Shown here in pieces: positions 1 to 6,650 of a stretch of DNA of 7,251 nt. Made by a program: the position numbers and the translations under genes. The DNA lies in NCBI GenBank assembly GCA_934569225.1, contig CAKTKC010000037.1, forward strand, positions 1-7,251. The letters are read 5' to 3'. The notes below the pieces were generated by a model that searched no databases, had not been told where the DNA came from, and saw only the letters and a list, made by a program, of their open reading frames with translations. The stretch is from an uncultured Oscillospiraceae bacterium. GTDB taxonomy: Bacteria; Bacillota; Clostridia; Oscillospirales; Oscillospiraceae. Every line of letters begins with the position of its first letter. The stretch's first letter is position 1.

Positions 1-61
1 TTGCCAGCTGCCAGGCCGCTTCGCTTCCGGCCAGCCCCGCGCCGATGACTTTTACCTTCAT
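1..61 (-). CDS. trmFO: Methylenetetrahydrofolate-tRNA-(uracil-5-)-methyltransferase TrmFO, N-terminal fragment
   Basis: Only the first 20 codons are in the window, and the gene continues past base 1. The peptide begins MKVKVIGAGLAGSEAAWQLA, which carries the dinucleotide-binding signature GAGLAGSEAAWQ (residues 7-18) typical of TrmFO (old name Gid). It differs from the GAGHAGCEAA form of MnmG. TrmFO uses methylenetetrahydrofolate and FAD to make 5-methyluridine at position 54 of tRNA in the cytosol. The ATG at 59-61 overlaps the topA stop codon as ATGA, and a good ribosome binding site (AAGGAG, bases 70-75) lies inside the end of topA, 8 nt upstream, so the two are probably translationally coupled. 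Gene order topA-trmFO is the common Firmicute arrangement and supports the call. The catalytic part is not visible. Confidence 0.9.
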   Translation of the reverse strand, partial: MKVKVIGAGLAGSEAAWQLA

Positions 62-2373
62 GCCTTGCTCTCCTTCTCAGAGGATGTTTTCGCCGTCTTC
101 TTCGTTATGGTTTTGGCGGCGGTCTTTTTTACTGTGGTTTTTTTCGCCGCAGTTTTCTTTGCTGTCGTCTTCTTTGCCGGGGCTTTTGCCGTCGTTTTCT
201 TTGCCGCCGTCTTCTTCTCGGCGGGCTTTTCCTCCGGGGCGGACACTCCGTCCTCGGCGGTCTTCTTTTTGTAGTAGCCCCGCTGGTCTTCCGGGAGGAA
301 ACGGGAGCATTTCTCGTTGATGCAGAAGGGCTTCATGCGCCCCTTGCCGGATTTCTTGAACAGGGTCTGACCGCATTCCGGGCAGTCCTCGGCGGTGGGA
401 ACGTCCCAGGTCATGAAGCCGCATTCCGCGCCCCGCTCGCATGCATAGTAGGCGTAGCCCTTCTTGGACTTGCGCTTGAGGATTCCGCTGCCGCACTTGG
501 GGCAGCGCCCCGGCATTCGCTCCACCAGAGGCTTGGTGTTCTTGCACTCCGGGTAGCCCGGGCAGGCCAGAAATTTTCCGAACCGGCCGGTTTTCACCAC
601 CATTTTCCGTCCGCACAGCTCGCAGACCTCGTCGGTCTCCTCCTCCGGCACCTTCAGGCGAACCCCCTCCAGCGCCGTCTCCGCGTCGGACAGTTCCTTA
701 CTGAAATCCTTGTAAAAGTCCGCCAGCAGATTTTTCCAGTTCTGCTTGCCCGTCTCCACATCGTCCAGCCGCGACTCCATGTTGGCGGTAAACTCCACGT
801 CGATGATGTCGGTGAAGTGCTCCTCCATCAGCCCGGTGACGATCTCGCCCAGAGGCGTGGGGGCAAGGCGCTTGTCCTGCTTGACCACGTACTCCCGGTC
901 CTCAATGGTGGACACGGTGGCGGCGTAGGTGGAAGGACGGCCAACGCCCTTTTCCTCCATGGCCTTGACCAGGGTCGCCTCGGTATACCGGGCGGGGGGC
1001 TGGGTGAAATGCTGCTCCTTCTGGATATTGGAAGGAAGCGTCTTCTCCCCCACCGCGAGATCCGGCAGCGGAGAGCCGACGGCCTCCTGCTCATCGTCCC
1101 GTCCTTCTTCGTAAACGGCGATAAAGCCGGCGAAGCGCAGACTCTGGTGGCTGGCGCGGAACACATGTCCGGCGCACATGGCGTCAATGGACACGGTGTC
1201 ATAAACGGCGCAGGCCATCTGCGTCGCAAGGAAGCGGCTCCAGATGAGCTTATAGAGCTTATACTGATCGGGGGTCAGGCTGGTGCGCACCCGTTCCGGC
1301 TCCAGCTCCACATGGGACGGCCGGATGGCTTCGTGGGCATCCTGTGCCCCCGCCTTTGTCTTGAATACATGGTGCTGGCCGTAGTAATACTCGTTTCCGT
1401 AACGGCTGCGGATAAACCCGGCAGCGGCGTCCATGGCCTCGTCGGAAAGCCGCAGAGAGTCGGTACGCATATAGGTGATCAGACCGGTGGTGCCTTCCCC
1501 TGCCACATCCACGCCTTCATACAGCTGCTGGGCGATCATCATGGTTCTTTTCGGCGTGAAGCCCAGCTTCCGGGACGCCTCCTGCTGCAAGGTGGAGGTG
1601 GTGAAGGGTGGGGCGGAATAGCGCTTCTTCTCCGCCTTTTTAACGTTGGTAACGTCGAATTCCTTCCCGTCGATGTCGCCGATCACGGCGAGGGTCTGCT
1701 CCTCATTTTCCAGCTCCCGCTTCTTTTCCTCGCCCCAATAGCGGGCGGTGAAGGAGCCGGGCTTGCCCATGCGGTTCAATGTCACGTCCAGCGTCCAATA
1801 TTCCTTGGGCTGGAATGCGCGGATTTCATTCTCCCGGTCGACCACCAGCCGGGTGGCGACGGACTGGACGCGGCCTGCGGACAGACCCCGCCGGATCTTT
1901 TTCCACAGCAGCGGGGAAAGCTGATAACCCACGATCCTGTCCAGGATCCGCCGCGCCTGCTGGGCGTCTACCAGATCATAGTCGATATCCCTGGGGTGGC
2001 AGATGGACTCCTTGACCACCTTCTGGGTGATTTCGTTAAAGGTCACACGCTGCGCCTTCCCGTCGGGGAGGTTCAGCAGCTCTTTCAAATGCCAGGAAAT
2101 GGCCTCGCCCTCCCGGTCAGGGTCGGTTGCGAGGTACACGGTTTTCGCCTTTTCCGCGTCGGTTTTCAGTTCCTTGATCAGGGCTTCCTTGCCCCGGACA
2201 GGGATATAATGGGGGGTAAAATCATGCTCCAAATCCACGCCCATCGTGCTTTTCGGCAGGTCCCGGAGATGCCCCATGCTGGCCTTGACGACATAGTCGT
2301 CTCCTAAATATTTGCCAATGGTCTTTGCCTTGGAGGGGGACTCCACGATCACCAGATTTTCAGGTTTACCCAT
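58..2373 (-). CDS. topA: DNA topoisomerase I (type IA) with lysine-rich C-terminal tail
   Basis: This 771-residue enzyme relaxes negative supercoils by cutting one strand through a tyrosine-DNA link. The N-terminal TOPRIM domain starts at about residue 6 with LVIVESPSKAKTI, whose E10 is the family's conserved acid, and carries the Mg-binding motif DPDRE (84-88). The active-site region GLITYMRTDS (298-307) places the catalytic tyrosine at Y301 with R303 beside it. Further core motifs are GLSAGRVQS (163-171) and GVGRPSTYA (476-484). Three Cys4 zinc-binding units follow: C584/C587/C604/C610, C624/C627/C645/C651 and C664/C667/C684/C689. From about residue 720 to the end is a Lys/Ala/Thr tail (19 lysines in 52 residues). 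The ATG at 2371-2373 has a GGAG (2385-2388) 11 nt upstream. The gene lies 48 nt after dprA and overlaps trmFO by 4 nt. All key residues are present, so it should be active. Confidence 0.98.
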   Translation of the reverse strand: MGKPENLVIVESPSKAKTIGKYLGDDYVVKASMGHLRDLPKSTMGVDLEHDFTPHYIPVRGKEALIKELKTDAEKAKTVYLATDPDREGEAISWHLKELLNLPDGKAQRVTFNEITQKVVKESICHPRDIDYDLVDAQQARRILDRIVGYQLSPLLWKKIRRGLSAGRVQSVATRLVVDRENEIRAFQPKEYWTLDVTLNRMGKPGSFTARYWGEEKKRELENEEQTLAVIGDIDGKEFDVTNVKKAEKKRYSAPPFTTSTLQQEASRKLGFTPKRTMMIAQQLYEGVDVAGEGTTGLITYMRTDSLRLSDEAMDAAAGFIRSRYGNEYYYGQHHVFKTKAGAQDAHEAIRPSHVELEPERVRTSLTPDQYKLYKLIWSRFLATQMACAVYDTVSIDAMCAGHVFRASHQSLRFAGFIAVYEEGRDDEQEAVGSPLPDLAVGEKTLPSNIQKEQHFTQPPARYTEATLVKAMEEKGVGRPSTYAATVSTIEDREYVVKQDKRLAPTPLGEIVTGLMEEHFTDIIDVEFTANMESRLDDVETGKQNWKNLLADFYKDFSKELSDAETALEGVRLKVPEEETDEVCELCGRKMVVKTGRFGKFLACPGYPECKNTKPLVERMPGRCPKCGSGILKRKSKKGYAYYACERGAECGFMTWDVPTAEDCPECGQTLFKKSGKGRMKPFCINEKCSRFLPEDQRGYYKKKTAEDGVSAPEEKPAEKKTAAKKTTAKAPAKKTTAKKTAAKKTTVKKTAAKTITKKTAKTSSEKESKA
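61..216 (-). repeat. Low-complexity KKT(A/T)AK repeats encoding the TopA basic tail
   Basis: These bases encode TopA residues 720-771, a run of imperfect units such as KKTAAKKTTAK and KKTTAKKTAAK. On the plus strand the DNA shows repeated GCCG/TCTTC/TTTT-rich blocks. The protein resembles histone H1-like tails and the basic tails known on some other bacterial TopA proteins, where they aid DNA binding and processivity. That role is inferred here, not shown. Such repeats are prone to length change between strains. Confidence 0.75.
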
Positions 2374-2421
2374 GAATGAAAATTCTCCGTTTCGTACTTC
2401 AGATTCAGCGGTTACGTCTCT

Positions 2422-3681
2422 CTATTTTCCGCTCAGAACAATGCGCTTGCCCGGCAGGCGCTTGATAATGCCTTTTAGTTCCAGCATGGTCAGGCTGGAA
2501 AGCAGCTTTCCGGTGGACAGACCGGTTTCGGCGATCACATCATCCACCAGCCGCTGCCCGCCGCTCAGGGCGTCCACAATGGTCTGCTCCTCCGGCGACA
2601 GCTTCGGCCTGACCGAACCTACGTCACTATAAGGCGCGGAGGGCGTCTTGTCAATGCCCTGAGGGGCTAAATCTTTTTTAAGATTCTCATTTTTCCGGGG
2701 AAGACGGGGTTTCTGCGCCACTTTCAGCAGCGGTTTTTCCGCTTCCGCAGCCTTGCGCACCTCGTCCGGATAGGCCGTCTGGTGGGCGGGCGCGTCTTCT
2801 TTCCGAATCTTATCCGGAAACAGGGCTTCGTATTCGCTCAGAACGTCCCAGCCGGAGGAAACCATGATCGCCCCGTCCCGCAGCAGCCGGTTGCTCCCCA
2901 CAAAGGACGGCTGGTCGATGTTTCCCGGCACGGCAAACACGTCCCGCCCCTGCTCGGCGGCTAAGCGGGCGGTGATCAGCGCGCCGCTTTTCTCCGGCGC
3001 TTCCACCACCAGCACACCGCAGCTCAGGCCGCTGATGATGCGGTTCCGCTTGGGGAACGTCCATTTGGCAGGCGGCGTCCCCGGTGCGAACTCGCTGAGG
3101 ATGCAGCCGTATTCCTCCGTGTCCCGGAACAGCGCCCGGTTGGAGAGCGGATAGACGATATCCGCGCCGCAGCCCAGCACGCCAACTGTCGGTGCGCCAG
3201 CGGTCAGCGCTCCGGACATGGCCATGCCGTCGATGCCGTAGGCCATTCCGGATACCACGATGCCGCCGCAACGGGCGATCTGGTAGCCCATGCGTTTGGC
3301 AGTGGTCAGGCCATAGGCCGACGCTTTCCGGGTGCCGACCACGCCGATCACCGGGCTTCCGTCAAAATCCGGCAGCCGCCCCTTGTAATACAGCACAACG
3401 GGCGGGTCAGCAATGTTTTTCAGCCGCGCGGGATAGGCCGCATCCTGACAGGTCAGAATGTGGAGCTTTTCCCGGTCACAGGCTTCCAGAATTTCCTCTG
3501 CGGAAGTCAGATTCTTCTCCCGGAGGGCAGCCTTTGCGTCCCCGCTGAGACAGATGGCGTCAAACGCCCCGTCGTCGGCGAAGAAAATATCCTCAGGGTC
3601 GCGAAAATGCTGTAGCAGCGCCATTTTGTCCCGGTCGTTCAGCCCGGGGCGATGGGCAAACCATATCCAGTGTACCAGCAT
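2422..3681 (-). CDS. dprA: DNA processing protein DprA (Smf)
   Basis: DprA is a cytosolic protein that binds incoming single-stranded DNA and loads RecA during natural transformation; it is also kept in species not known to be competent. The 419-residue product has an N-terminal helical region (about 1-75), then the Rossmann-like core (about 80-285). Core motifs visible are GVVGTRKAS (113-121), SGMAYGIDGMAMSGAL (144-159), GVLGCGADIVYP (167-178), FPKRNRIISGLS (209-220), EAPEKSGALITARLA (227-241) and GSNRLLRDGA (262-271). A lysine- and proline-containing linker (about 290-360) leads to a C-terminal winged-helix domain (about 361-415). The position usually holding His in the GID..AH motif is Met (M154). 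The ATG at 3679-3681 has AGGTG (3687-3691) 5 nt upstream. It sits between an RNA methyltransferase (23 nt) and topA (48 nt); dprA-topA-trmFO order is standard in Firmicutes. Confidence 0.96.
   Translation of the reverse strand: MLVHWIWFAHRPGLNDRDKMALLQHFRDPEDIFFADDGAFDAICLSGDAKAALREKNLTSAEEILEACDREKLHILTCQDAAYPARLKNIADPPVVLYYKGRLPDFDGSPVIGVVGTRKASAYGLTTAKRMGYQIARCGGIVVSGMAYGIDGMAMSGALTAGAPTVGVLGCGADIVYPLSNRALFRDTEEYGCILSEFAPGTPPAKWTFPKRNRIISGLSCGVLVVEAPEKSGALITARLAAEQGRDVFAVPGNIDQPSFVGSNRLLRDGAIMVSSGWDVLSEYEALFPDKIRKEDAPAHQTAYPDEVRKAAEAEKPLLKVAQKPRLPRKNENLKKDLAPQGIDKTPSAPYSDVGSVRPKLSPEEQTIVDALSGGQRLVDDVIAETGLSTGKLLSSLTMLELKGIIKRLPGKRIVLSGK
2670..2685. repeat. Small AT-rich inverted repeat inside dprA
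   Basis: AATCTT and AAGATT form a perfect 6-bp inverted repeat around a TTTT loop, within the codons for the DprA linker (about residues 333-338). The stem is weak (A-T rich). On the transcribed minus strand no U run follows, so it does not look like a terminator for this operon. Confidence 0.5.
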
Positions 3682-3704
3682 TTTCTCACCTGTTTCTCTC
3701 TATT

Positions 3705-4454
3705 TTACTGCTTCATCTGCCACATGACGATGGCCGCCGCCACCGCCGCGTTCAGGGACTCACACCGGGGGTTCATGGGGATGATAAGCTCCCCGTCGGC
3801 GCTTTCCAGGATTTCCCGGCGCACGCCCTGCCCTTCGCTGCCGATGACCACCGCCATGCCGCGAAGGTCGGCATGGCGCAAATCCTTCGCCCGCTGGCTC
3901 AATGCCGTCACGGCAACGGGAATTTGGGCTTCTGCACAGGCGGCCTTTACCTCCGCCCAGTCCGCTTTCACCGGCTGGGTACGGAACACCGCGCCCATGC
4001 TGGCGCGTACCGTCTTGGGGCTGTAGGGGTCGGCGCAGCCTTCCAGCAGCGTCACGGGAATGTCCAGCGCGTCCGCCGTGCGCAGAATGGTTCCCAAATT
4101 TCCCGGATCCTGAATGCCGTCCAGCAGCAGGCAGCCGGGCTTGGGTTCATATGCCTTCTTTTCCGGCAGGCGGCACAAAAACAAGGCGCCCTGGGGGCTT
4201 TCCATGGGGGAGATGGAGGCCATCACGTCCTCCGGCACCCGAAAAAGCCGCACCGATTCCGGCACGTCTGCGTAAACGCCGTCGGATAAGATCACCGTGT
4301 CCAGTCCCGGATACCAGCGGACGGCCTCCGCCAGAAGCTTGACCCCGTCGGCAGCGAACAGCCCCGCTTCCTCCCTTGCCTTCCGGGAAGACAGCAGCTT
4401 TTTCACCTGCTGCAAAAGGGGATTTTTCCGGGAGGTGATTCTCTGCTCCGTCAC
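3705..4454 (-). CDS. TrmH/SpoU-family RNA 2'-O-methyltransferase
   Basis: This 249-residue cytosolic enzyme should transfer a methyl group from S-adenosylmethionine to a ribose 2'-OH in rRNA or tRNA. An N-terminal substrate-binding domain (about 1-95, starting ITSRKNPLLQQVKKL) precedes the knotted SPOUT domain. The three SpoU motifs are present: motif 1 DGIQDPGNLGTILRTAD (112-128, with N119 and R125), motif 2 VIGSEGQGV (203-211, with E207), and motif 3 IPMNPRCESLNAAVAAAI (225-242, with E232, S233 and N235). Length and layout fit the RlmB/TsnR/YsgA group; the B. subtilis YsgA (RlmP) type is a good guess, but the target nucleotide cannot be read from sequence. The start is a GTG (4452-4454) overlapping the trkA stop as GTGA. 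No other in-frame Met appears until residue 78, so the GTG is needed. A modest AGGGTG (4463-4468) lies 8 nt upstream. Coupling to trkA translation is likely. Confidence 0.93.
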   Translation of the reverse strand: MTEQRITSRKNPLLQQVKKLLSSRKAREEAGLFAADGVKLLAEAVRWYPGLDTVILSDGVYADVPESVRLFRVPEDVMASISPMESPQGALFLCRLPEKKAYEPKPGCLLLDGIQDPGNLGTILRTADALDIPVTLLEGCADPYSPKTVRASMGAVFRTQPVKADWAEVKAACAEAQIPVAVTALSQRAKDLRHADLRGMAVVIGSEGQGVRREILESADGELIIPMNPRCESLNAAVAAAIVMWQMKQ

Positions 4455-5098
4455 AGCTTCTGCACCCTGCTGAGGGCGTAATTGTCCCCCAGCACCACCA
4501 TCACGTCGCCCTCCTGGATACGGTAATCCGCGGCGGGGGAAACGTTGGTCTTGTCCCCGTTCTCCACGGCGATGATGTTCACGCCCAGCTTTGCCCGGAC
4601 GTTCAGTTCATTGATGCACTTGCCGATCCAGCTCTTGGGGGCGGGAACCTCCAGAATTCCGTAGTCCTGGGAAAGCTCGATGTAATCCAGCACATTGTGG
4701 GAATACATGCTTCTTGCCAGCCGCTGGGCGTGCTCCTGCTCCGGAATGACCACCCGGTCAGCCCCCAGCTTTTCCAGCACCAGGCGGTGGGTCTCGTCGT
4801 GGGCTTTGCACACGATGTAGGGTGCGCCCAGCTCCTTTAAGTTCATGGTGATCAGCACGGAGGCCGCAAGATCGTCGCCGATGGCGATGACCGCGCAGTC
4901 AAAATTCCGCACGCCCAGCGCCCGCAGGACTTCCTTGTCCCGGGCGTCGCCCACCACCGCGTGGGTGACGTCGTTGGCAAGCTGCTGCACAAGGTCGTTG
5001 TGCACGTCCATGGCCAGCACCTCCGCCCCCAGCGTGCACAGCTGCCGCGCCAGAGAGCCGCCGAAACGGCCAAGACCGATGACAATGTAGGACTTCAT
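4451..5098 (-). CDS. ktrA: Ktr/Trk potassium uptake regulatory subunit, RCK protein (KtrA/TrkA)
   Basis: This 215-residue cytosolic protein forms the nucleotide-sensing ring that gates the KtrB/TrkH membrane channel. The RCK_N domain (about 1-120) opens with the NAD/ATP-binding loop VIGLGRFGGSLA (6-17, glycines 8, 10, 13) followed by an acidic residue at the end of the second strand (D31). GDARD (50-54) and IAIGDD (71-76) are also typical. The RCK_C domain (about 135-215) contains LNVRAKLGVNIIAV (165-178) and ends in GDVMVVLG. One RCK unit, not two, matches Firmicute KtrA/KtrC rather than the duplicated E. coli TrkA. RCK_C domains of this type bind cyclic di-AMP in other Firmicutes; here that is inference. 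The ATG at 5096-5098 lies 10 nt after the trkH stop, and its ribosome binding site overlaps that stop. The gene ends in a 4-nt overlap with the methyltransferase. Confidence 0.95.
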   Translation of the reverse strand: MKSYIVIGLGRFGGSLARQLCTLGAEVLAMDVHNDLVQQLANDVTHAVVGDARDKEVLRALGVRNFDCAVIAIGDDLAASVLITMNLKELGAPYIVCKAHDETHRLVLEKLGADRVVIPEQEHAQRLARSMYSHNVLDYIELSQDYGILEVPAPKSWIGKCINELNVRAKLGVNIIAVENGDKTNVSPAADYRIQEGDVMVVLGDNYALSRVQKL

Positions 5099-5104
5099 AA
5101 TTCT

Positions 5105-5111
5105 CTCCTTA
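5105..5111 (-). promoter_or_regulatory. Ribosome binding site of ktrA, overlapping the trkH stop codon
   Basis: The minus-strand sequence TAAGGAG contains the TAA stop of the channel gene (5109-5111) fused to a strong Shine-Dalgarno sequence, 6 nt before the ktrA ATG. Ribosomes finishing the channel subunit would release right at the start site of its regulatory partner, which suits matched production of the two subunits. Confidence 0.8.
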
Positions 5112-6488
5112 TCCGATCAGCAAATTGGTTTCCGCATAGCGGAACCGCTCCTCCGCCCGGTCTCCCGCCAGGAAGCCCAGGCTGATGGTCAGCACGCCGA
5201 CCCGTCCGAAATACATATAAATAATGATCAGAATCTGCGCCGGGATACTTAAGGAAGCCGTACCGCCCGCGCTTAATCCCACGGTCGCCAACGCCGAAAC
5301 CGCCTCATACACGGCGTCCGTAAAGCTCATGGGCGATGTGGCGCTGATGAAGATGCCGCCGAAAACGGCCAGTGCCAGCACCAGAAAGGCAATGATCATG
5401 GCGTTCTGGGTCTGCTCGTCGGGGATCGTCCGCTTGAAGGCACAGACCGTGCTTTTCCCTCTGGCTCTCGCCCAGATGGTCAGCACCAGCACCAGAAACG
5501 TCACGGTCTTGATGCCGCCGGCGGTGGAGCCGGAGGAGCCGCCGATGAACATCAGCACGCTGGAAAAGGCCTTGCCGCTTTCCGTAAGCTTTGCCTGATC
5601 AATCGCCGCAAACCCCGCGGTGCGCAGTGTCGCGGACTGGAAAAAGCCGTTGAGCAGCTTTTCGCCCACAGTCATGCCGCCCAGCGTCTCCGGGTTGTTC
5701 CATTCCAGCAGACAGGTTCCCGCCCAGCCGACGGCAAGCAGCGCCGCGGTCATCAGCAAAACCATTCTGGCATAGACGCTGAACTTGCCAAAAGAGCGCT
5801 TCTGAACGATGTTTTCCCAAACCAGAAAGCCCAGGCCGCCGATGATGATCAGCGCCGACAGCGTCAGAAGCACAACGGGATCTGCGTTAAATTCTATCAG
5901 GCTCTGCCCCGGGGCAATGGCGCCGAAAATGTCAAAGCCCGCATTGCAGAACGCGGAAACAGAGTGAAAAATGCCCCAGCGCAGCGCTCTTGTAAACCCA
6001 TACTCCGGCCAGAACCGAAGGGTCAGAATGATCGCCCCCACGGCCTCCACGGAAAAGCTTCCGGTGAGCACCAGCTTTTGCAGCCGCACCACGCCCATGA
6101 TGTCGTTTACGCTCAGGGACTGGGCGATCATCAGCCGCTGCTGGAGGCCGATCTTCCTGCGCAGCAGAAAAATCAGCAGTGTCGCCACGGACATGAAGCC
6201 CAATCCGCCAATTTGAATCAGGCACAGAATCACGACCTGCCCGAAGCCGCTCCACTGGCTCCAGGTATCGTACAGCACCAGTCCCGTCACGCAGGTGGCG
6301 GAGGTGGCCGTAAACAGCGCCGGTCGCAGCCCGCAGGACCCCCCGTCCCGGGACGCGGCGGGCAGAGTCAGCAGCAGCGCCCCCAGGAGAATGATTGCGG
6401 CAAACATCAGCGCAACCATCTGCGTGGTAGCAATGTGCCTGGGTCGGTGCTTCATCCAGAAGACCACCAGCTTTCCCCGCAGAGACAT
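5109..6488 (-). CDS. ktrB: Potassium channel subunit of Ktr/Trk uptake system (KtrB/TrkH family)
   Basis: This 459-residue inner membrane protein is the K+ (possibly Na+-coupled) translocating subunit. It has the fourfold pore repeat of the SKT superfamily. The four selectivity-loop motifs each keep the key glycine: TSATCVTGL (62-70, G69), SAFCNAGFD (178-186, G184), SATLRTAGF (285-293, G292) and SALATVGLS (398-406, G404). The stretch GGSSGSTAGGIKT (316-328) matches the flexible intramembrane gating loop of the third repeat. Hydrophobic helices flank each loop, and the C-terminus YAETNLLIG is typical. The start chosen is the ATG at 6486-6488 (MSLRGKL), with AAAGGAG 7 nt upstream. The open frame extends 49 codons further to 6635, but that extension crosses the likely promoter, is not membrane-like and lacks family resemblance. 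Length fits KtrB (about 450). The partner ktrA follows after 10 nt. Confidence 0.95.
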   Translation of the reverse strand: MSLRGKLVVFWMKHRPRHIATTQMVALMFAAIILLGALLLTLPAASRDGGSCGLRPALFTATSATCVTGLVLYDTWSQWSGFGQVVILCLIQIGGLGFMSVATLLIFLLRRKIGLQQRLMIAQSLSVNDIMGVVRLQKLVLTGSFSVEAVGAIILTLRFWPEYGFTRALRWGIFHSVSAFCNAGFDIFGAIAPGQSLIEFNADPVVLLTLSALIIIGGLGFLVWENIVQKRSFGKFSVYARMVLLMTAALLAVGWAGTCLLEWNNPETLGGMTVGEKLLNGFFQSATLRTAGFAAIDQAKLTESGKAFSSVLMFIGGSSGSTAGGIKTVTFLVLVLTIWARARGKSTVCAFKRTIPDEQTQNAMIIAFLVLALAVFGGIFISATSPMSFTDAVYEAVSALATVGLSAGGTASLSIPAQILIIIYMYFGRVGVLTISLGFLAGDRAEERFRYAETNLLIG

Positions 6489-6495
6489 ATTTGCG

Positions 6496-6502
6496 CTCCT
6501 TT
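6496..6502 (-). promoter_or_regulatory. Ribosome binding site that sets the ktrB start
   Basis: The minus strand reads AAAGGAG, then 7 nt, then ATG (6486-6488). This is near-ideal spacing and decides in favour of the 459-residue product over the longer open frame beginning at 6635. Confidence 0.88.
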
Positions 6503-6537
6503 CCGGCAGGCACACCCCGCCATCATACGTTTTCTCT

Positions 6538-6565
6538 ATTATAGCAACTTTACATTCTTTTGCAA
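6538..6565 (-). promoter_or_regulatory. Likely promoter of the ktrB-ktrA-methyltransferase-dprA-topA-trmFO unit
   Basis: On the minus strand the -10 is a perfect TATAAT (6538-6543) preceded by TGC (6544-6546), an extended -10. A weak -35, TTGCAA (6560-6565), lies 16 nt upstream. The predicted transcription start is near 6531, which gives a leader of about 43 nt before the ktrB ATG. That is too short for a cyclic di-AMP (ydaO-type) riboswitch. The call rests on consensus match only. Confidence 0.75.
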
Positions 6566-6610
6566 GTCTCAATTCATCCCAGCCGCCGCAAAATAGGCAA
6601 TTTACATTTT
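6544..6610 (+). repeat. Imperfect direct repeat in the divergent promoter region
   Basis: Copy one is GCAACTTTACATTCTTTT (6544-6561) and copy two is GCAATTTACATTTT (6597-6610); both share GCAA, TTTACATT and a following T run, about 52 bp apart (close to five helical turns). Copy one fills the spacer of the leftward promoter, and copy two covers the -35 of the rightward promoter. It could be a paired operator, or chance in AT-rich DNA. Confidence 0.35.
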
Positions 6611-6629
6611 CTCCCGGGTGTGCTATACT
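6601..6629 (+). promoter_or_regulatory. Likely promoter of ade
   Basis: A -35 of TTTACA (6601-6606, one mismatch to TTGACA), a 17-nt spacer and a -10 of TATACT (6624-6629, one mismatch to TATAAT) are present, with TGC (6621-6623) making an extended -10. This is a strong sigma-A type site. The predicted start near 6636 leaves a leader of only about 23 nt before the ade ATG, so no purine riboswitch can be present between them. Confidence 0.8.
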
Positions 6630-6641
6630 GGTCAAAAACTT

Positions 6642-6650
6642 GGAAAGGGG
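6642..6650 (+). promoter_or_regulatory. Ribosome binding site of ade
   Basis: GGAAAGGGG lies 8 nt upstream of the ATG at 6659. The purine-rich run and spacing support this start, which is also the first Met of the frame downstream of the predicted promoter. Confidence 0.7.

Noticed and set aside
65..274. A plus-strand frame giving a hydrophobic VVFFAAVFF-type repeat that could pass for a small membrane protein.
   Set aside because: It is the reverse reading of the Lys/Ala/Thr codons in the TopA tail. Lysine codons (AAG/AAA) read antisense as Phe/Leu, which explains the pattern.
817..2307. A 496-codon open frame on the plus strand, antisense to topA.
   Set aside because: It lies wholly inside topA, which is proven by motifs. 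Its product is low in recognisable motifs and rich in Gly/His/Leu, as expected of an antisense frame in a GC-rich gene, and it has no ribosome binding site or promoter of note.
2417..3706. A 12-base exact repeat TCTCTCTATTTT at 2417-2428 and 3695-3706, both at gene ends.
   Set aside because: One or two 12-base matches are expected by chance in 7 kb, and the sequence is simple. The two copies sit differently relative to the stop codons.
5932..6513. A 193-codon frame in another phase of the ktrB strand, and a 210-codon frame opposite it (5964-6596).
   Set aside because: Both overlap the channel gene with its four pore motifs. Their products are Arg/Gly/Gln-rich shadows without membrane segments or ribosome binding sites.
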